From Bacteroidetes bacterium UBA6221 (GTDB taxonomy: Bacteria > Bacteroidota > Bacteroidia > Chitinophagales > Chitinophagaceae): a stretch of 64,000 bases of DNA. The stretch spans positions 21,041-85,040 of the forward strand of contig DISB01000005.1 of NCBI GenBank assembly GCA_002421685.1, given 5' to 3'. The notes below the pieces were generated by a model, which had not been told where the DNA came from, ran no database searches, and saw only the letters and a list, made by a program, of their open reading frames with translations. The position numbers were made by a program, and so were the translations under genes. This document shows, one piece after another, positions 47,389 through 55,744 of this stretch. Positions within the stretch are counted from its first letter, which is position 1, and every line of letters starts with the position of its first letter.

Positions 47389-47490
47389 ACGAAGCAGTCT
47401 CGCGAAATGAGGGGTCTTTCCGGTGTTACCGGGTACGGCACAAGAATGCTCTACACACAACTCGCACGGTATTCTTGCGGTAACAGGGGG
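47389..47490 (+). repeat. Direct repeat, copy B (about 102 bases)
   Basis: Second copy of the repeat at 47040. In this copy the outer parts can pair: TGTTACC with GGTAACA and CAAGAAT with ATTCTTG, giving a long two-step hairpin. It is preceded by CGTCCCTGCGAGGT, the standard Bacteroidota REP opening. It ends 22 bases before the stop codon of the HNH gene. Confidence 0.7.
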
Positions 47491-47511
47491 TATCCACCCT
47501 GTCCATCTTTT

Positions 47512-48222
47512 CTATTGCACTTGTTGCTGGACATCGTGGACAAATCCATTGTCATCATTTCCATCTGTAGTCAATATTTGCTTGACTGCCATTTCATAGG
47601 CCGTATAGAATTGATATATTCTCTCTCTTGCTTGTTCCGGCGTCATATTCGAAAAACGCAAATCAGCTAGTATTGGACTCAAAAATTCACGTCTTTGGTG
47701 CTCTATAGAAGGGTGATTAAGACCAAGACATTTTATATCATGTAACAAATCTGCTCTTAATTTTTCATCATTAATCTGCGGTTTAATGATGAAAATAGAC
47801 TCGCTAAAATCATAATCTAAATAGTCATTAATTTCAAAGTTGTCATTGTCAGGCTTTAGTACCCTTGGAACTGCTCTAAGTTTCGTTTTAGTGTTGATAC
47901 ATGCATGGATAACAAAGAAATTACTCCATAACCAACCATTGCGGGGTTTTAGGTTAGGATTGTAATGGTCAAGATGGCCAAATGTTTCCAACTTTCCTTT
48001 GTATTCGCCTCCCTCCCACCTATCAGGTGCAACAAGTGCGGGTTTACATAATGAAACTTCAGTGTATGCACATAGACCTCCTTGCACATGTAATAAGTTA
48101 GCAACTATGCTTCGATAATGTTTATGTTGAGGGTAGTACTTCGGGTGGTTGTCAAAAGATAATCTGTCATGCCATTCTCTGTACTTTGTAGCTAACTCCA
48201 ATACTTTGTTAATTCGTTTCAT
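47512..48222 (-). CDS. HNH endonuclease-like protein, PtuB/TIGR02646-like
   Basis: 236 residues. The nuclease core runs from LHVQGGLCAYTEVSLC (Cys51, Cys59) through FGHLDHYNPN (His83, His86) to WLWSNFFVIHACINTKTKL (Asn101, Cys108, Asn110), the H-N-N order of an HNH fold of the type found beside defence ATPases (Septu PtuB and retron-associated HNH proteins). The second Cys of the usual CAYCE motif is replaced by Thr here (CAYTE), with Cys59 possibly standing in. The ATPase gene ends 6 bases upstream, so they form one operon. AT-rich codons suggest recent acquisition. Confidence 0.7.
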   Translation of the reverse strand: MKRINKVLELATKYREWHDRLSFDNHPKYYPQHKHYRSIVANLLHVQGGLCAYTEVSLCKPALVAPDRWEGGEYKGKLETFGHLDHYNPNLKPRNGWLWSNFFVIHACINTKTKLRAVPRVLKPDNDNFEINDYLDYDFSESIFIIKPQINDEKLRADLLHDIKCLGLNHPSIEHQRREFLSPILADLRFSNMTPEQARERIYQFYTAYEMAVKQILTTDGNDDNGFVHDVQQQVQ

Positions 48223-48228
48223 GATATA

Positions 48229-49539
48229 TTAATTTGCCGGCCATGAGAGTAGCTCACCAAGTTTTTTATATTCTTTCAACACTTCATCAAAATTTTCGCC
48301 TGTATTGTTCCCCTCTTTTTTAAGCATACTTAGCTTTGCTTCAAGTGATTTATATGCCGTTTTGAGTTCTGCCCTACTATCACCCTCAGTTTCCTCAACA
48401 TCAAAAATTTTCTTTAATATTAGTTCATATGTTAGATACTTCGGGTGCACTTTGTAGTTGTCGACATGCCTATCTTTTCCATCAAAATATGGTTCCTGAT
48501 ATACATATCCTTCAGGATTGAATTTTAACTCGACAACTTCCCAAGGGTCGAAACAAGATGCAATTATTGGAGAGTGGGTTGCATAAAATAGTTGACTATT
48601 ACTAATGAAGTTACTATGATGATCAATTAGTTTCTTTTGAATGTCCGGATATAATGAACGTTCAGGTTCGTCAAATAATATAACCGTATCATTGGGTCTT
48701 AATACGTAAAAAGGTATCATGCTTAAAATGAACTGTGTTGTGCCAGTACTTAAGAATCCATTTGGTATTTCATTGCCGTTTTTATCGGAAATCCTTATAA
48801 ATTCTATTGAGCTTAAATCATCATCATGTGCATAATCAGTAATTACCTTTAGGTTAAACATTGCAAGTATGTCATCTAAACAATCTTTGGCAAGGTTTTT
48901 CAGTGGATTGTTATCAAACTTTTCAAGTTCTTTCAATCGTTTAATAAGAGGTGGCATTTTTTGGTCCATCTCATCTCCCGAAACTTTCTGCGTAAGATCT
49001 GTTATTTGTTTGCGAAGAGATTTCAGCAATCCTTGATGCTCTCTGACTCTATCTAGAATTCTATGCCAAATTTCATTTACACTTATTGTTCCAAAATCAA
49101 AGATATTTGGTTGCCGTTTAATAATGGGTTCTGTATCGGTGGCTTTCATTCCTAGGAAATCCGCTGGAAGATAAATAAGTGCCGTATCGATATCATTGAT
49201 ATGGTTGGCAAATTCGGTTTTCCCATTCGTTCCATCTATGCGCTGCCGTTGTCCTTGAATCGTGTACGTTTTTCTGCCTTCCGAGTTAGCTTTTACAACA
49301 TAGCTAGTACTGTCATTTAATGTTGTTATTGTATACGAACCATAAGAACCAGTATGAGAAAGGGTGAATACATCCTTAATAAAATGTAATAGTGTTGTTT
49401 TACCAGTACCGCTTTGGCCAATGATACATATTTTATCTAAAGGCTGTCCTGCTTTTTTATGGCCGTTGGGATAGGTCAAATTAATCTTTAATTTTTTGAA
49501 TTGATTATAACTATCAATCTCTATATATCTTATTTTCAT
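48229..49539 (-). CDS. AAA/ABC-type ATPase of a Septu-like (PtuA-type) pair
   Basis: 436 residues. Walker A is GQSGTGKT (41-48), a helical/coiled insert lies at about 155-215, the ABC-type signature is LSTGT (263-267), Walker B is VILFDEPE (286-293) and the H-loop is ATHSP (320-324). This is the SMC/Rad50-like arrangement of defence ATPases such as PtuA. The C-terminal 60 residues form another helical segment. It precedes the HNH gene by 6 bases. In Septu the ATPase assembles with the nuclease PtuB and controls its DNA cleavage on phage infection; I infer the same here. Strongly AT-rich compared with uvrB and fabI. Confidence 0.75.
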   Translation of the reverse strand: MKIRYIEIDSYNQFKKLKINLTYPNGHKKAGQPLDKICIIGQSGTGKTTLLHFIKDVFTLSHTGSYGSYTITTLNDSTSYVVKANSEGRKTYTIQGQRQRIDGTNGKTEFANHINDIDTALIYLPADFLGMKATDTEPIIKRQPNIFDFGTISVNEIWHRILDRVREHQGLLKSLRKQITDLTQKVSGDEMDQKMPPLIKRLKELEKFDNNPLKNLAKDCLDDILAMFNLKVITDYAHDDDLSSIEFIRISDKNGNEIPNGFLSTGTTQFILSMIPFYVLRPNDTVILFDEPERSLYPDIQKKLIDHHSNFISNSQLFYATHSPIIASCFDPWEVVELKFNPEGYVYQEPYFDGKDRHVDNYKVHPKYLTYELILKKIFDVEETEGDSRAELKTAYKSLEAKLSMLKKEGNNTGENFDEVLKEYKKLGELLSWPAN

Positions 49540-49760
49540 GAATGAATTTTAATTGGTGAATTTACATAATTAGTTATTATTGTCCACGTTGTCCTAGCGC
49601 TATTAAATAGACTACCCTCTACCGCCGGCTTGTAACTGATGCCTATAAATAGGAACAGTTTGCAACTGCAACGACGCTACCAATCATTGCCCATGTTAGC
49701 ACGAACTGGCAACCTGATTGGACTATGTCCTCCGCGAGTGGACATCCACCGCCTGCGGCA

Positions 49761-49779
49761 CCCCCTTCGCGAAAGGGGG
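49761..49779. repeat. Short GC-rich inverted repeat, CCCCCTT/AAGGGGG type
   Basis: CCCCCTTCGCGAAAGGGGG forms a 6-7-bp stem with a small loop. It belongs to the same style as the repeats at 7264, 44828 and 58339. Confidence 0.45.
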
Positions 49780-49841
49780 AATTAACCTTTCGCCACCATA
49801 GCCAGGTGGAAAATGGGGTAAACATCAAGGCCCTGCTTCCT

Positions 49842-49955
49842 GGCAGCGCAGTAGCAATGCAGATACATCACGGTAACCTCCGCTATCAATGAAGCTTTTG
49901 ATAGCGGTGTCTTTTTCTTTGCTTCGTTTCTTTTGGACAAGCAAAAGAAATGAAG
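49842..49955 (-). repeat. Structured intergenic element, copy 2
   Basis: Inverse-orientation copy of 15136-15249, same length, no gaps. The 49 bases at 49907-49955 are the exact reverse complement of 15136-15184. The hairpin at 49880-49907 reads, on the minus strand, CCGCTATCAA, loop AAGCTTCA, TTGATAGCGG. Five of ten stem pairs differ from copy 1 and all remain Watson-Crick. The tail shares 28 of 38 positions, including the final 14. Confidence 0.8.
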
Positions 49956-50313
49956 AAACGGCGGGTAGAGAACACAAAGCACAGAATATACCCCTGTAGT
50001 ACATAAGTGTCGCCGGTCTTTTACCCATGTTACCCATAGCCGCATTATGTGAGATGGCGGTTCGGGCCCGCCATGACAAGGCAGGACATTTTAATCCCAA
50101 ATCCACATAATATTTCGTATATTTGCTATCGTAGTCCCGACTATTTCGGGATTGTAAATCCCGGTTGTACGGGGCTATTATAGTCCCGCCCGTACTGGCC
50201 ATCGTAAATTTTGCCTGGACCAAACCCTCACACACGTGAAAACCATATCTCAAATCACCCCGCACCGCCACACCGCCCCGGTAGGCCACCTGCAAATGTT
50301 TCCCGAAATTTTA

Positions 50314-50374
50314 TTTCGAAAAAACAGGAAACATTTTGGAAACATTTTTTCAACCAGTTGTTTTTCAACCACTT
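50314..50374 (+). repeat. Degenerate repeat with AACATTTTGGAAACATTT core
   Basis: Plus-strand relative of 15290-15354: TTTCGAAAAAACAGG, then the shared core, then CAACCAC. The surrounding reading frame gives RKHFGNI where the other copy gives RQHFGNI. Confidence 0.5.
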
Positions 50375-50774
50375 ACGGGACTAATATGAGCCAATACCCC
50401 TGCCAAAACACCGACAATTTGTTTCCAACCACTGCATTTTTGTTTCCAACCCGGCAGTTTTATGCGTTATTCAGGGCCTACCAAAAATTCGCACATCCTG
50501 ATTCAGACAAAAAAACCTGGCAGAAAAACGACCTGCCCCGCCACGGCGGGGGAACTAAACGCTCGCCCGGGCGGCCCCGCCGGAATGTTCCTTTCGGGCT
50601 GGAGGTCTAACGCAAAACAAAATACACCTATGCCGCATGACTTACGCCTCACGACTTATGCCTCACGATTCACCCCTGCCGTCAATAATTAAAAATCCGT
50701 CATATGCTACCTGCTGAAAGCTTTCCTTTTTTTTCTACTTTTACCAACTGTATTATTTTAAACAAGACCGGTTT

Positions 50775-51611
50775 ATGGCGTATCAATTGTTAAAAGGTAA
50801 AAAAGGTATCATTTTCGGCGCGTTAGACGAGCGTTCCATAGCATGGAAGACCGCCCTGCGCGTGTGCGAAGAAGGTGGGGAAATAGTGTTGACCAACGCA
50901 CCCATAGCCCTGCGCATGGGTAAGATTAACGAACTGGCAAAACAGTGCAACAACGCCCAGGTAATACCCGCCGACGCCACATCTGTAGAAGACCTGGAAA
51001 ACCTGCTGAACAAAAGCATGGAGGTACTCGGCGGCAAGCTCGACTTCGTGCTGCATTCAATAGGCATGTCGCCCAACGTGCGCAAAGCCATACCCTATAC
51101 AGATACCAACTACGAAAATTTCCTGAAGACACTGGATGTATCTGCCCTCTCGCTGCACAAGCTGCTGCAGTCCTGCATGAAGCTGGATGCCATCAACGAA
51201 TGGGGCTCTGTGGTAGCGCTTACATACATCGCCGCCCAGCGCACCTTCCCCGGCTATAACGATATGGCCGAGGCCAAAGCCCTGATGGAAAGCATAACCC
51301 GCAGCTTCGGCTATCACTACGGCCTTGCCAAAAAAGTGAGGGTGAACACCATCTCGCAATCGCCCACTATTACCACTGCCGGTTCCGGCGTATCAGGTTT
51401 CGACGCGTTCTTTGAATATGCGCATAAAATGTCGCCCCTGGGCAATGCTTCTTCTGAAGACTGCGCCAACTATTGCGTATCTATGTTCAGCGACCTGACA
51501 CGTATGGTAACCATGCAAAACCTGTTCCACGACGGGGGCTTCTCCAATACAGGCGTCAGCCAGGCTATTGTGGAAGAAATACAGAAAGCCGCGGGGGTTA
51601 CCGCCGGTTAA
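50775..51611 (+). CDS. fabI: Enoyl-[acyl-carrier-protein] reductase (NADH)
   Basis: 278 residues of the short-chain dehydrogenase fold. The cofactor loop is GALDERSIAW, DFVLHSIG is the NAD-binding strand 4, and the catalytic region runs through TYIAAQRTFPGYNDMAEAK with the Tyr and Lys of the Y-x6-K type site. RVNTISQSPTITTAGSGV forms the substrate loop. It performs the last reduction in each fatty-acid elongation cycle. The N-terminal LLKGKKGIIFG is standard. It starts right after the repeat-rich region and is followed by porQ after 53 bases. Confidence 0.96.
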   Translation: MAYQLLKGKKGIIFGALDERSIAWKTALRVCEEGGEIVLTNAPIALRMGKINELAKQCNNAQVIPADATSVEDLENLLNKSMEVLGGKLDFVLHSIGMSPNVRKAIPYTDTNYENFLKTLDVSALSLHKLLQSCMKLDAINEWGSVVALTYIAAQRTFPGYNDMAEAKALMESITRSFGYHYGLAKKVRVNTISQSPTITTAGSGVSGFDAFFEYAHKMSPLGNASSEDCANYCVSMFSDLTRMVTMQNLFHDGGFSNTGVSQAIVEEIQKAAGVTAG

Positions 51612-51664
51612 AAAACCAACTGCGCAGGTGGCAATATATCCGCGCAGCAAGACGTTAATGATAT

Positions 51665-52819
51665 ATGCTGAGAAAAGTCCTATACGGTATTGGCCTGGTA
51701 TGTTTAACCGTTCCTGCTACGGCGCAGGTAACCGGTGGGCAGCGTGCAATGGAGTTCCTCAGGTTGCCCAATAGCCCGCATATATCTGCACTGGGCGGTA
51801 TCAACGTTTCCAACCCGGATAAGGACATAACCCTGGCATTGCAAAACCCCTCGCTGATGCGGCCGGGGCTGCACAACAACCTGGGGTTGAATTATAATAT
51901 TTATTATTCGGGCATCAGCATTGCCAACCTGCAGTATGGCTACCACATCCCTAAGATAGAGACGTCCTTTCTGCTGGGTGTGCAGTACCTCAACTATGGT
52001 AACTTTACCCGCACCGACAACCTCGGCAACCAGTTGGGCGAGTTCAGGGCCAACGACTATGCCATCACTATTGGCGCGTCCAGGCAATACCTGGACAAAT
52101 GGCGATATGGCGCTTCGTTGAAGTATGCCCAATCTACCCTGTACGACAAGAACGCCTATGCTGCGCTGGCCGATGTGGGTATTACCTATATGGATACCGC
52201 CAGCCTGGTAACCATTGGCGCCGTGGCTAAGAACATGGGCGTGATGCTGAAAAAGTACAACCCCAACAATCCGGCAGAGCCTATGCCCTTCGACCTGCAG
52301 ATAGGCATCACCAAAAGGTTCCAGTATGTACCGCTTCGCCTCATCGCCACGCTTCACCACCTGTACGAATGGGACATCCGCTACGACAACCCGACTGACA
52401 GGGAGAACAACAACCTCTTTGGCAATACCGATACCAGTAAGAAGCCGAAAACGTATTTTACGGATAAGCTGTTCAGGCATTTCATTTTCGGTGCGGAGAT
52501 ACTCATCGGCAAACGCATCCTGCTCAGTGCGTCGTACAGCCACCTGCGCCGCACAGAACTGGTCATCAAAGACAAGACCGGCCTGGCGGGGTTCGCCTTC
52601 GGTGTCGGTGTCGACCTCAATAAGTTCCAGGTGCACTATGCACGCTCGCACTACCATATTGCAGGTGCGTACAACGAGATAGGCATCAACTTCGCGCTGA
52701 ATAAACTGGTAGGTATCGGCAAACTGGGCAATAAGATACACTGGAGCGATACCTATCCCGATTGGGAATTCTACACTATTCCGACGGGTTCTGTCCCCGC
52801 TGATGTTTCGGGAAATTGA
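51665..52819 (+). CDS. porQ: Type IX secretion system protein PorQ
   Basis: 384 residues with a signal peptide (cleaved after PATAQ). The mature start GGQRAMEFLRLPNSPHISALGG, the long barrel strands (LGLNYNIYYSGISIANLQYGYH) and FRANDYAITIGASRQ match the PorQ family, outer-membrane barrels that in Porphyromonas belong to the T9SS attachment complex with PorU, PorV and PorZ. No porU or porV is adjacent. The last 44 bases overlap the convergent TerC gene. Confidence 0.92.
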   Translation: MLRKVLYGIGLVCLTVPATAQVTGGQRAMEFLRLPNSPHISALGGINVSNPDKDITLALQNPSLMRPGLHNNLGLNYNIYYSGISIANLQYGYHIPKIETSFLLGVQYLNYGNFTRTDNLGNQLGEFRANDYAITIGASRQYLDKWRYGASLKYAQSTLYDKNAYAALADVGITYMDTASLVTIGAVAKNMGVMLKKYNPNNPAEPMPFDLQIGITKRFQYVPLRLIATLHHLYEWDIRYDNPTDRENNNLFGNTDTSKKPKTYFTDKLFRHFIFGAEILIGKRILLSASYSHLRRTELVIKDKTGLAGFAFGVGVDLNKFQVHYARSHYHIAGAYNEIGINFALNKLVGIGKLGNKIHWSDTYPDWEFYTIPTGSVPADVSGN

Positions 52820-53636
52820 AGAGGGTAGATGTCAGCACCGGTATTATGAATATGCCAATGCTGATGAACGACGTAATGATGTCTCCCCATACGGTGGGAT
52901 GCTCTCCTTGGGGTAAATGTTTTCCCTGCGCTTCCAGGCATGCCTGCGGCCCTTCCAGAAACTGCGCAAAACCCGAGCAGGGATAAAAATGTGTCACCAG
53001 CGATAGGGTTAACTTCATCCCCAGTATGGCGATAACGGTATATGCGCAGGCGCTCAGGAAGGGATACTTTTCCATCAGCCGCACAAAACCCTGGGCAACG
53101 AAACGCATGGCCAGTATGCCTATGAACACACCTACCCATATCAGGATAATATTGGGCGTGTAGGCATTAGCGGCTATCACATTGTCTATGGAAAAGGCCA
53201 GGTCCATCAGTTCCACCAGTATAACGGTAGACCAGAACGGTCCGAAAGCGCCAAGGGTCTTACGGTACAGCCAACTGCTCTTTTTGCTCTCCAGCTCTTC
53301 AGCCACATGTTCCGCTGTCTCGTCCTTCTTCTTTTTAAAGAAATACTTGGCGGCCAGTATCAACAGGTATATCCCGCCCACCGGTTTGAACCACCATATC
53401 TGTATCAGCAGGGCGGCAAAGAGCAGGCATATCCCCCGGAAGACGTAGGCGCCAATGATGCCGTATTTCAGTGCTTTTCTCCGTTGGTCTTTGGGCAGGT
53501 CCAGCACCATAGTAGCCAGTACGGCGGCATTATCTACAGACAGCAGGCTCTCGATAAGTATCAGGTTTACAATAACTGTCAGCGAAGGAACGGGGTTATC
53601 GATTATCTGCTGAAATAGTTCCTGAAGATTATCCAT
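52776..53636 (-). CDS. TerC/Alx-family integral membrane protein
   Basis: 286 residues with about seven to eight membrane helices. The two family motifs are ESLLSVDNAAVLA in the first helix pair and VELMDLAFSIDNVIAA in the second, with the acidic residues that line the ion path in TerC/Alx proteins. Recent work on the family points to manganese export; the older name refers to tellurium resistance. The substrate is not shown here. A His- and Cys-bearing C-terminal loop (CSGFAQFLEGPQACLEAQGKH is near 235-255) is an unusual extra. It overlaps the porQ 3' end by 44 bases. Confidence 0.9.
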   Translation of the reverse strand: MDNLQELFQQIIDNPVPSLTVIVNLILIESLLSVDNAAVLATMVLDLPKDQRRKALKYGIIGAYVFRGICLLFAALLIQIWWFKPVGGIYLLILAAKYFFKKKKDETAEHVAEELESKKSSWLYRKTLGAFGPFWSTVILVELMDLAFSIDNVIAANAYTPNIILIWVGVFIGILAMRFVAQGFVRLMEKYPFLSACAYTVIAILGMKLTLSLVTHFYPCSGFAQFLEGPQACLEAQGKHLPQGEHPTVWGDIITSFISIGIFIIPVLTSTLFNFPKHQRGQNPSE

Positions 53637-53723
53637 TGAGCACTACTTTGAACGGCGACTTCGTTGTTGAAACAGGTGCAAAGATACCACTAATAATAAC
53701 CCATACAGTTTTTGGCTCCCGGA

Positions 53724-55542
53724 TTATTTCACCAGTTTATAGTAACCGCTTTGAGCGCCGGGCCAACGGATTTCCAGGAGGTAACAGCCTTTGGGCAGGC
53801 CCTGCGCCGGTACAAAGGTTTTGGCAGCATATTCACCGGCCCAAATCGTTTTGCCGTTTATGTCATATAACTTCAGCATAGTGCCGGGTAGCAAGCCGTC
53901 TATATTCCAGCCGTCTACAGCGGGATTAGGATAGATGGCAGGCGTGGGTAAGGTTGCCGCATAAACAGATAACAGGTTAGGGTCGTGTTGTATTGCCCCT
54001 GTCTTATTGACAATATTGTCTTCAGGGTCTACCACAATACCGGTAATGTTATCAGGCCAGTTGAATTTAAAATAATTAGTTGTGTCTGAAATGTTGATGG
54101 TAACGGTTGTGTCTCCCGAGGCTGAGTTCAAAGTTAGCTGCAGTGGTAAATGGAATGACTTTACCGACGAATGAGAGGTAGTCTGTGTCACCTTCAACAG
54201 TGTCATGCCGAGGTGTTGCGCCCATTTCACAGAAAACATCGGGTAGCCCTGTCCGTATACCCATTGCCTGAAGAAACTATCGAGTTGCAGACCGTATTTC
54301 TGTTCCATGATAGTTTGCAGGTCAGAAGTAACAGCCGTCCCGTATTTGTATTGCTGCTGGTAGGCCCGCAACCCCTCAAAATAAAGGCTATCCTGCGGTG
54401 CCATATAGCGTAGCATATGCGCTACGGCTGCACCTTTCTGGTAGGTAAGCCTGCCGTCGAATATCCTGTTTACACTCGTTGTATCGTCTACCCAAACACT
54501 GCCACCAGGGCGCATCATTACGTCGAGGAAGACGCCGGTGCGTGTATCTTTTGCAGCAGCTTTACCCCAAAAATGCTCGAGAAAAAGTTGTTCTGTATAG
54601 GTAGCCATGCCTTCGCTCAACCATATATCTTCCCACTTACCGTAGGTTACACAATTGCCCCACCACTGGTGCGCCAGCTCGTGCGCAATGAGTGTGGTAC
54701 GTATAATAGGTGTACCCATAAATGTCATAGTCTGGTGCTCCATGCCGCCAGATAGCATGGTCATGCAATGGCCATATTTCTCCTGGTGAAACGGGTATTT
54801 GCCAAACACTTTGGAAAAGTGGTCTATCATAATGCCCGTACACGGCTACGCAGATAAGATAATAATCTACCGGGTATTTAGTTTCCCATTCGTACCTGTG
54901 CTTGTTGCCGGGCAGGGTTGTTACATTTTTTAATAGTCCGTTGCTGCCGACCTTCAATGTATCATCCACCGTCACCCACATGGTCACAGAGTCTATTTTA
55001 TCCTGCAGGGATTGTTTGCAGGGCCACCAGTCGTCGGTAAAAAGATCGTCGCTGAGCGAGTACATTAAATGAGAACCCGAAGGCAGTGCTATATGATGCA
55101 ATCCTCCCGTAAAAAACTGGCCATTGCCACCCGGTGCAGTCCCATGATAAAACACCTGCACGGTAAAATCGGTATTGGCAGACAATGGAGTGGTGAGCGT
55201 TACTTTTCTTACCGCACTGGTCGTGCTGATGTTGCTGTTCAGTTGCCCGTTCACTTTCAGCGAATCAATGGTCATAACCCCGTTCAGCTCGAAAGCATAT
55301 ACGCTGAAGTTAGCAATGTTTGTCCTGGCGTATGTAGTGACATCGCCGCTTACATAGGTAGAGGTATTGGAAAGTGAAAGGTTGAACTTCAACCCTTTAA
55401 TATCGTAGTCATTTTCTTCTGGCGTGGCTACTGTGGTTTTTTGCAGGGCGCGGCCTTTGTTTCCGCCGGAGCAGTTATACGCGCGGGCGCCGGATGCGAT
55501 GAAAATCAGTATAGCCAGGAGGGGTAAACCTTTGAATTTCAT
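53724..55542 (-). pseudogene. M1 aminopeptidase with T9SS sorting domain, broken by an out-of-frame deletion
   Basis: Two fragments in different frames. The first (from MKFKGLPLLAILIF at 55542) matches the neighbouring paralogue up to YLICVAV (about residue 234) and then runs out of frame to a stop at 54637. The second resumes in another frame at TGIMIDHFSKVFG near 54840 and carries GGMEH, the zinc motif HELAHQWWG with the third ligand Glu 18 residues on, and a complete T9SS type A sorting domain (YPNPAVDGWNID to YYKLVK). The paralogue has about 40 more codons between the two points, so roughly 120 bases are missing with a change of frame. A sequencing error cannot be excluded but is less likely because the missing segment is long. 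Confidence 0.85.
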
Positions 55543-55552
55543 ACTATCGTCT

Positions 55553-55744
55553 TTATAAGCGGGTCAATTTAATTGAAATTAACTTTTTTCTGCCAATCGT
55601 AGCGTGCAGTAAATATATACCGCGCGCGAACTGTGCTGCTGGTATAGCTGTGCCGTAGTCGTCTTCAGCGACTTTGCGCCACAGTATTTTTCCATTCTGG
55701 TCAGTCAGCGCAAGCTCCGTTCCTTTGTTTACATTAGCCACATA
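55553..55744 (-). pseudogene. Detached T9SS type A sorting domain of the M1 aminopeptidase
   Basis: 63 in-frame codons directly after the TAG of the peptidase gene at 55745. They read through a typical sorting-domain ending: ALTDQNGKILWRKV, QFARGIYLLHATIG and KKLISIKL. Together with YPNPATDA before the stop they make one complete domain, so a single nonsense codon (probably from a Leu codon) separates cargo from its export signal. Confidence 0.85.

Larger units (their letters stand above)
49540..50774. other. 1.2-kb repeat-rich intergenic region
   Basis: No credible gene. It contains the inverted repeat CCCCCTT-CGCG-AAGGGGG style element at 49761-49779, the second structured element at 49842-49955, a TCCCGA/TCGGGA inverted repeat at 50135-50151 with CCCGG/CCGTAC-type GC runs after it, and the degenerate AACATTTTGGAAACATTT repeat at 50314-50374. 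One plus-strand open frame (124 codons from 50236) runs through the repeats and looks spurious. The fabI gene begins at its right end. Confidence 0.7.

Noticed and set aside
48229..49539. Reading the ATPase as part of a retron or a RecF-type repair gene
   Set aside because: No reverse transcriptase or ncRNA-like structure is next to it, and the HNH partner fits a two-gene Septu-like pair better.
50236..50610. Plus-strand open frame of 124 codons before fabI
   Set aside because: It runs through repeats, has no folded-protein character and ends in a Pro/Arg-rich tail; only the short HFGNI piece matches another repeat.
51704..52741. Open frame of 345 codons on the minus strand
   Set aside because: Antisense to porQ, which has clear signal peptide and family character.
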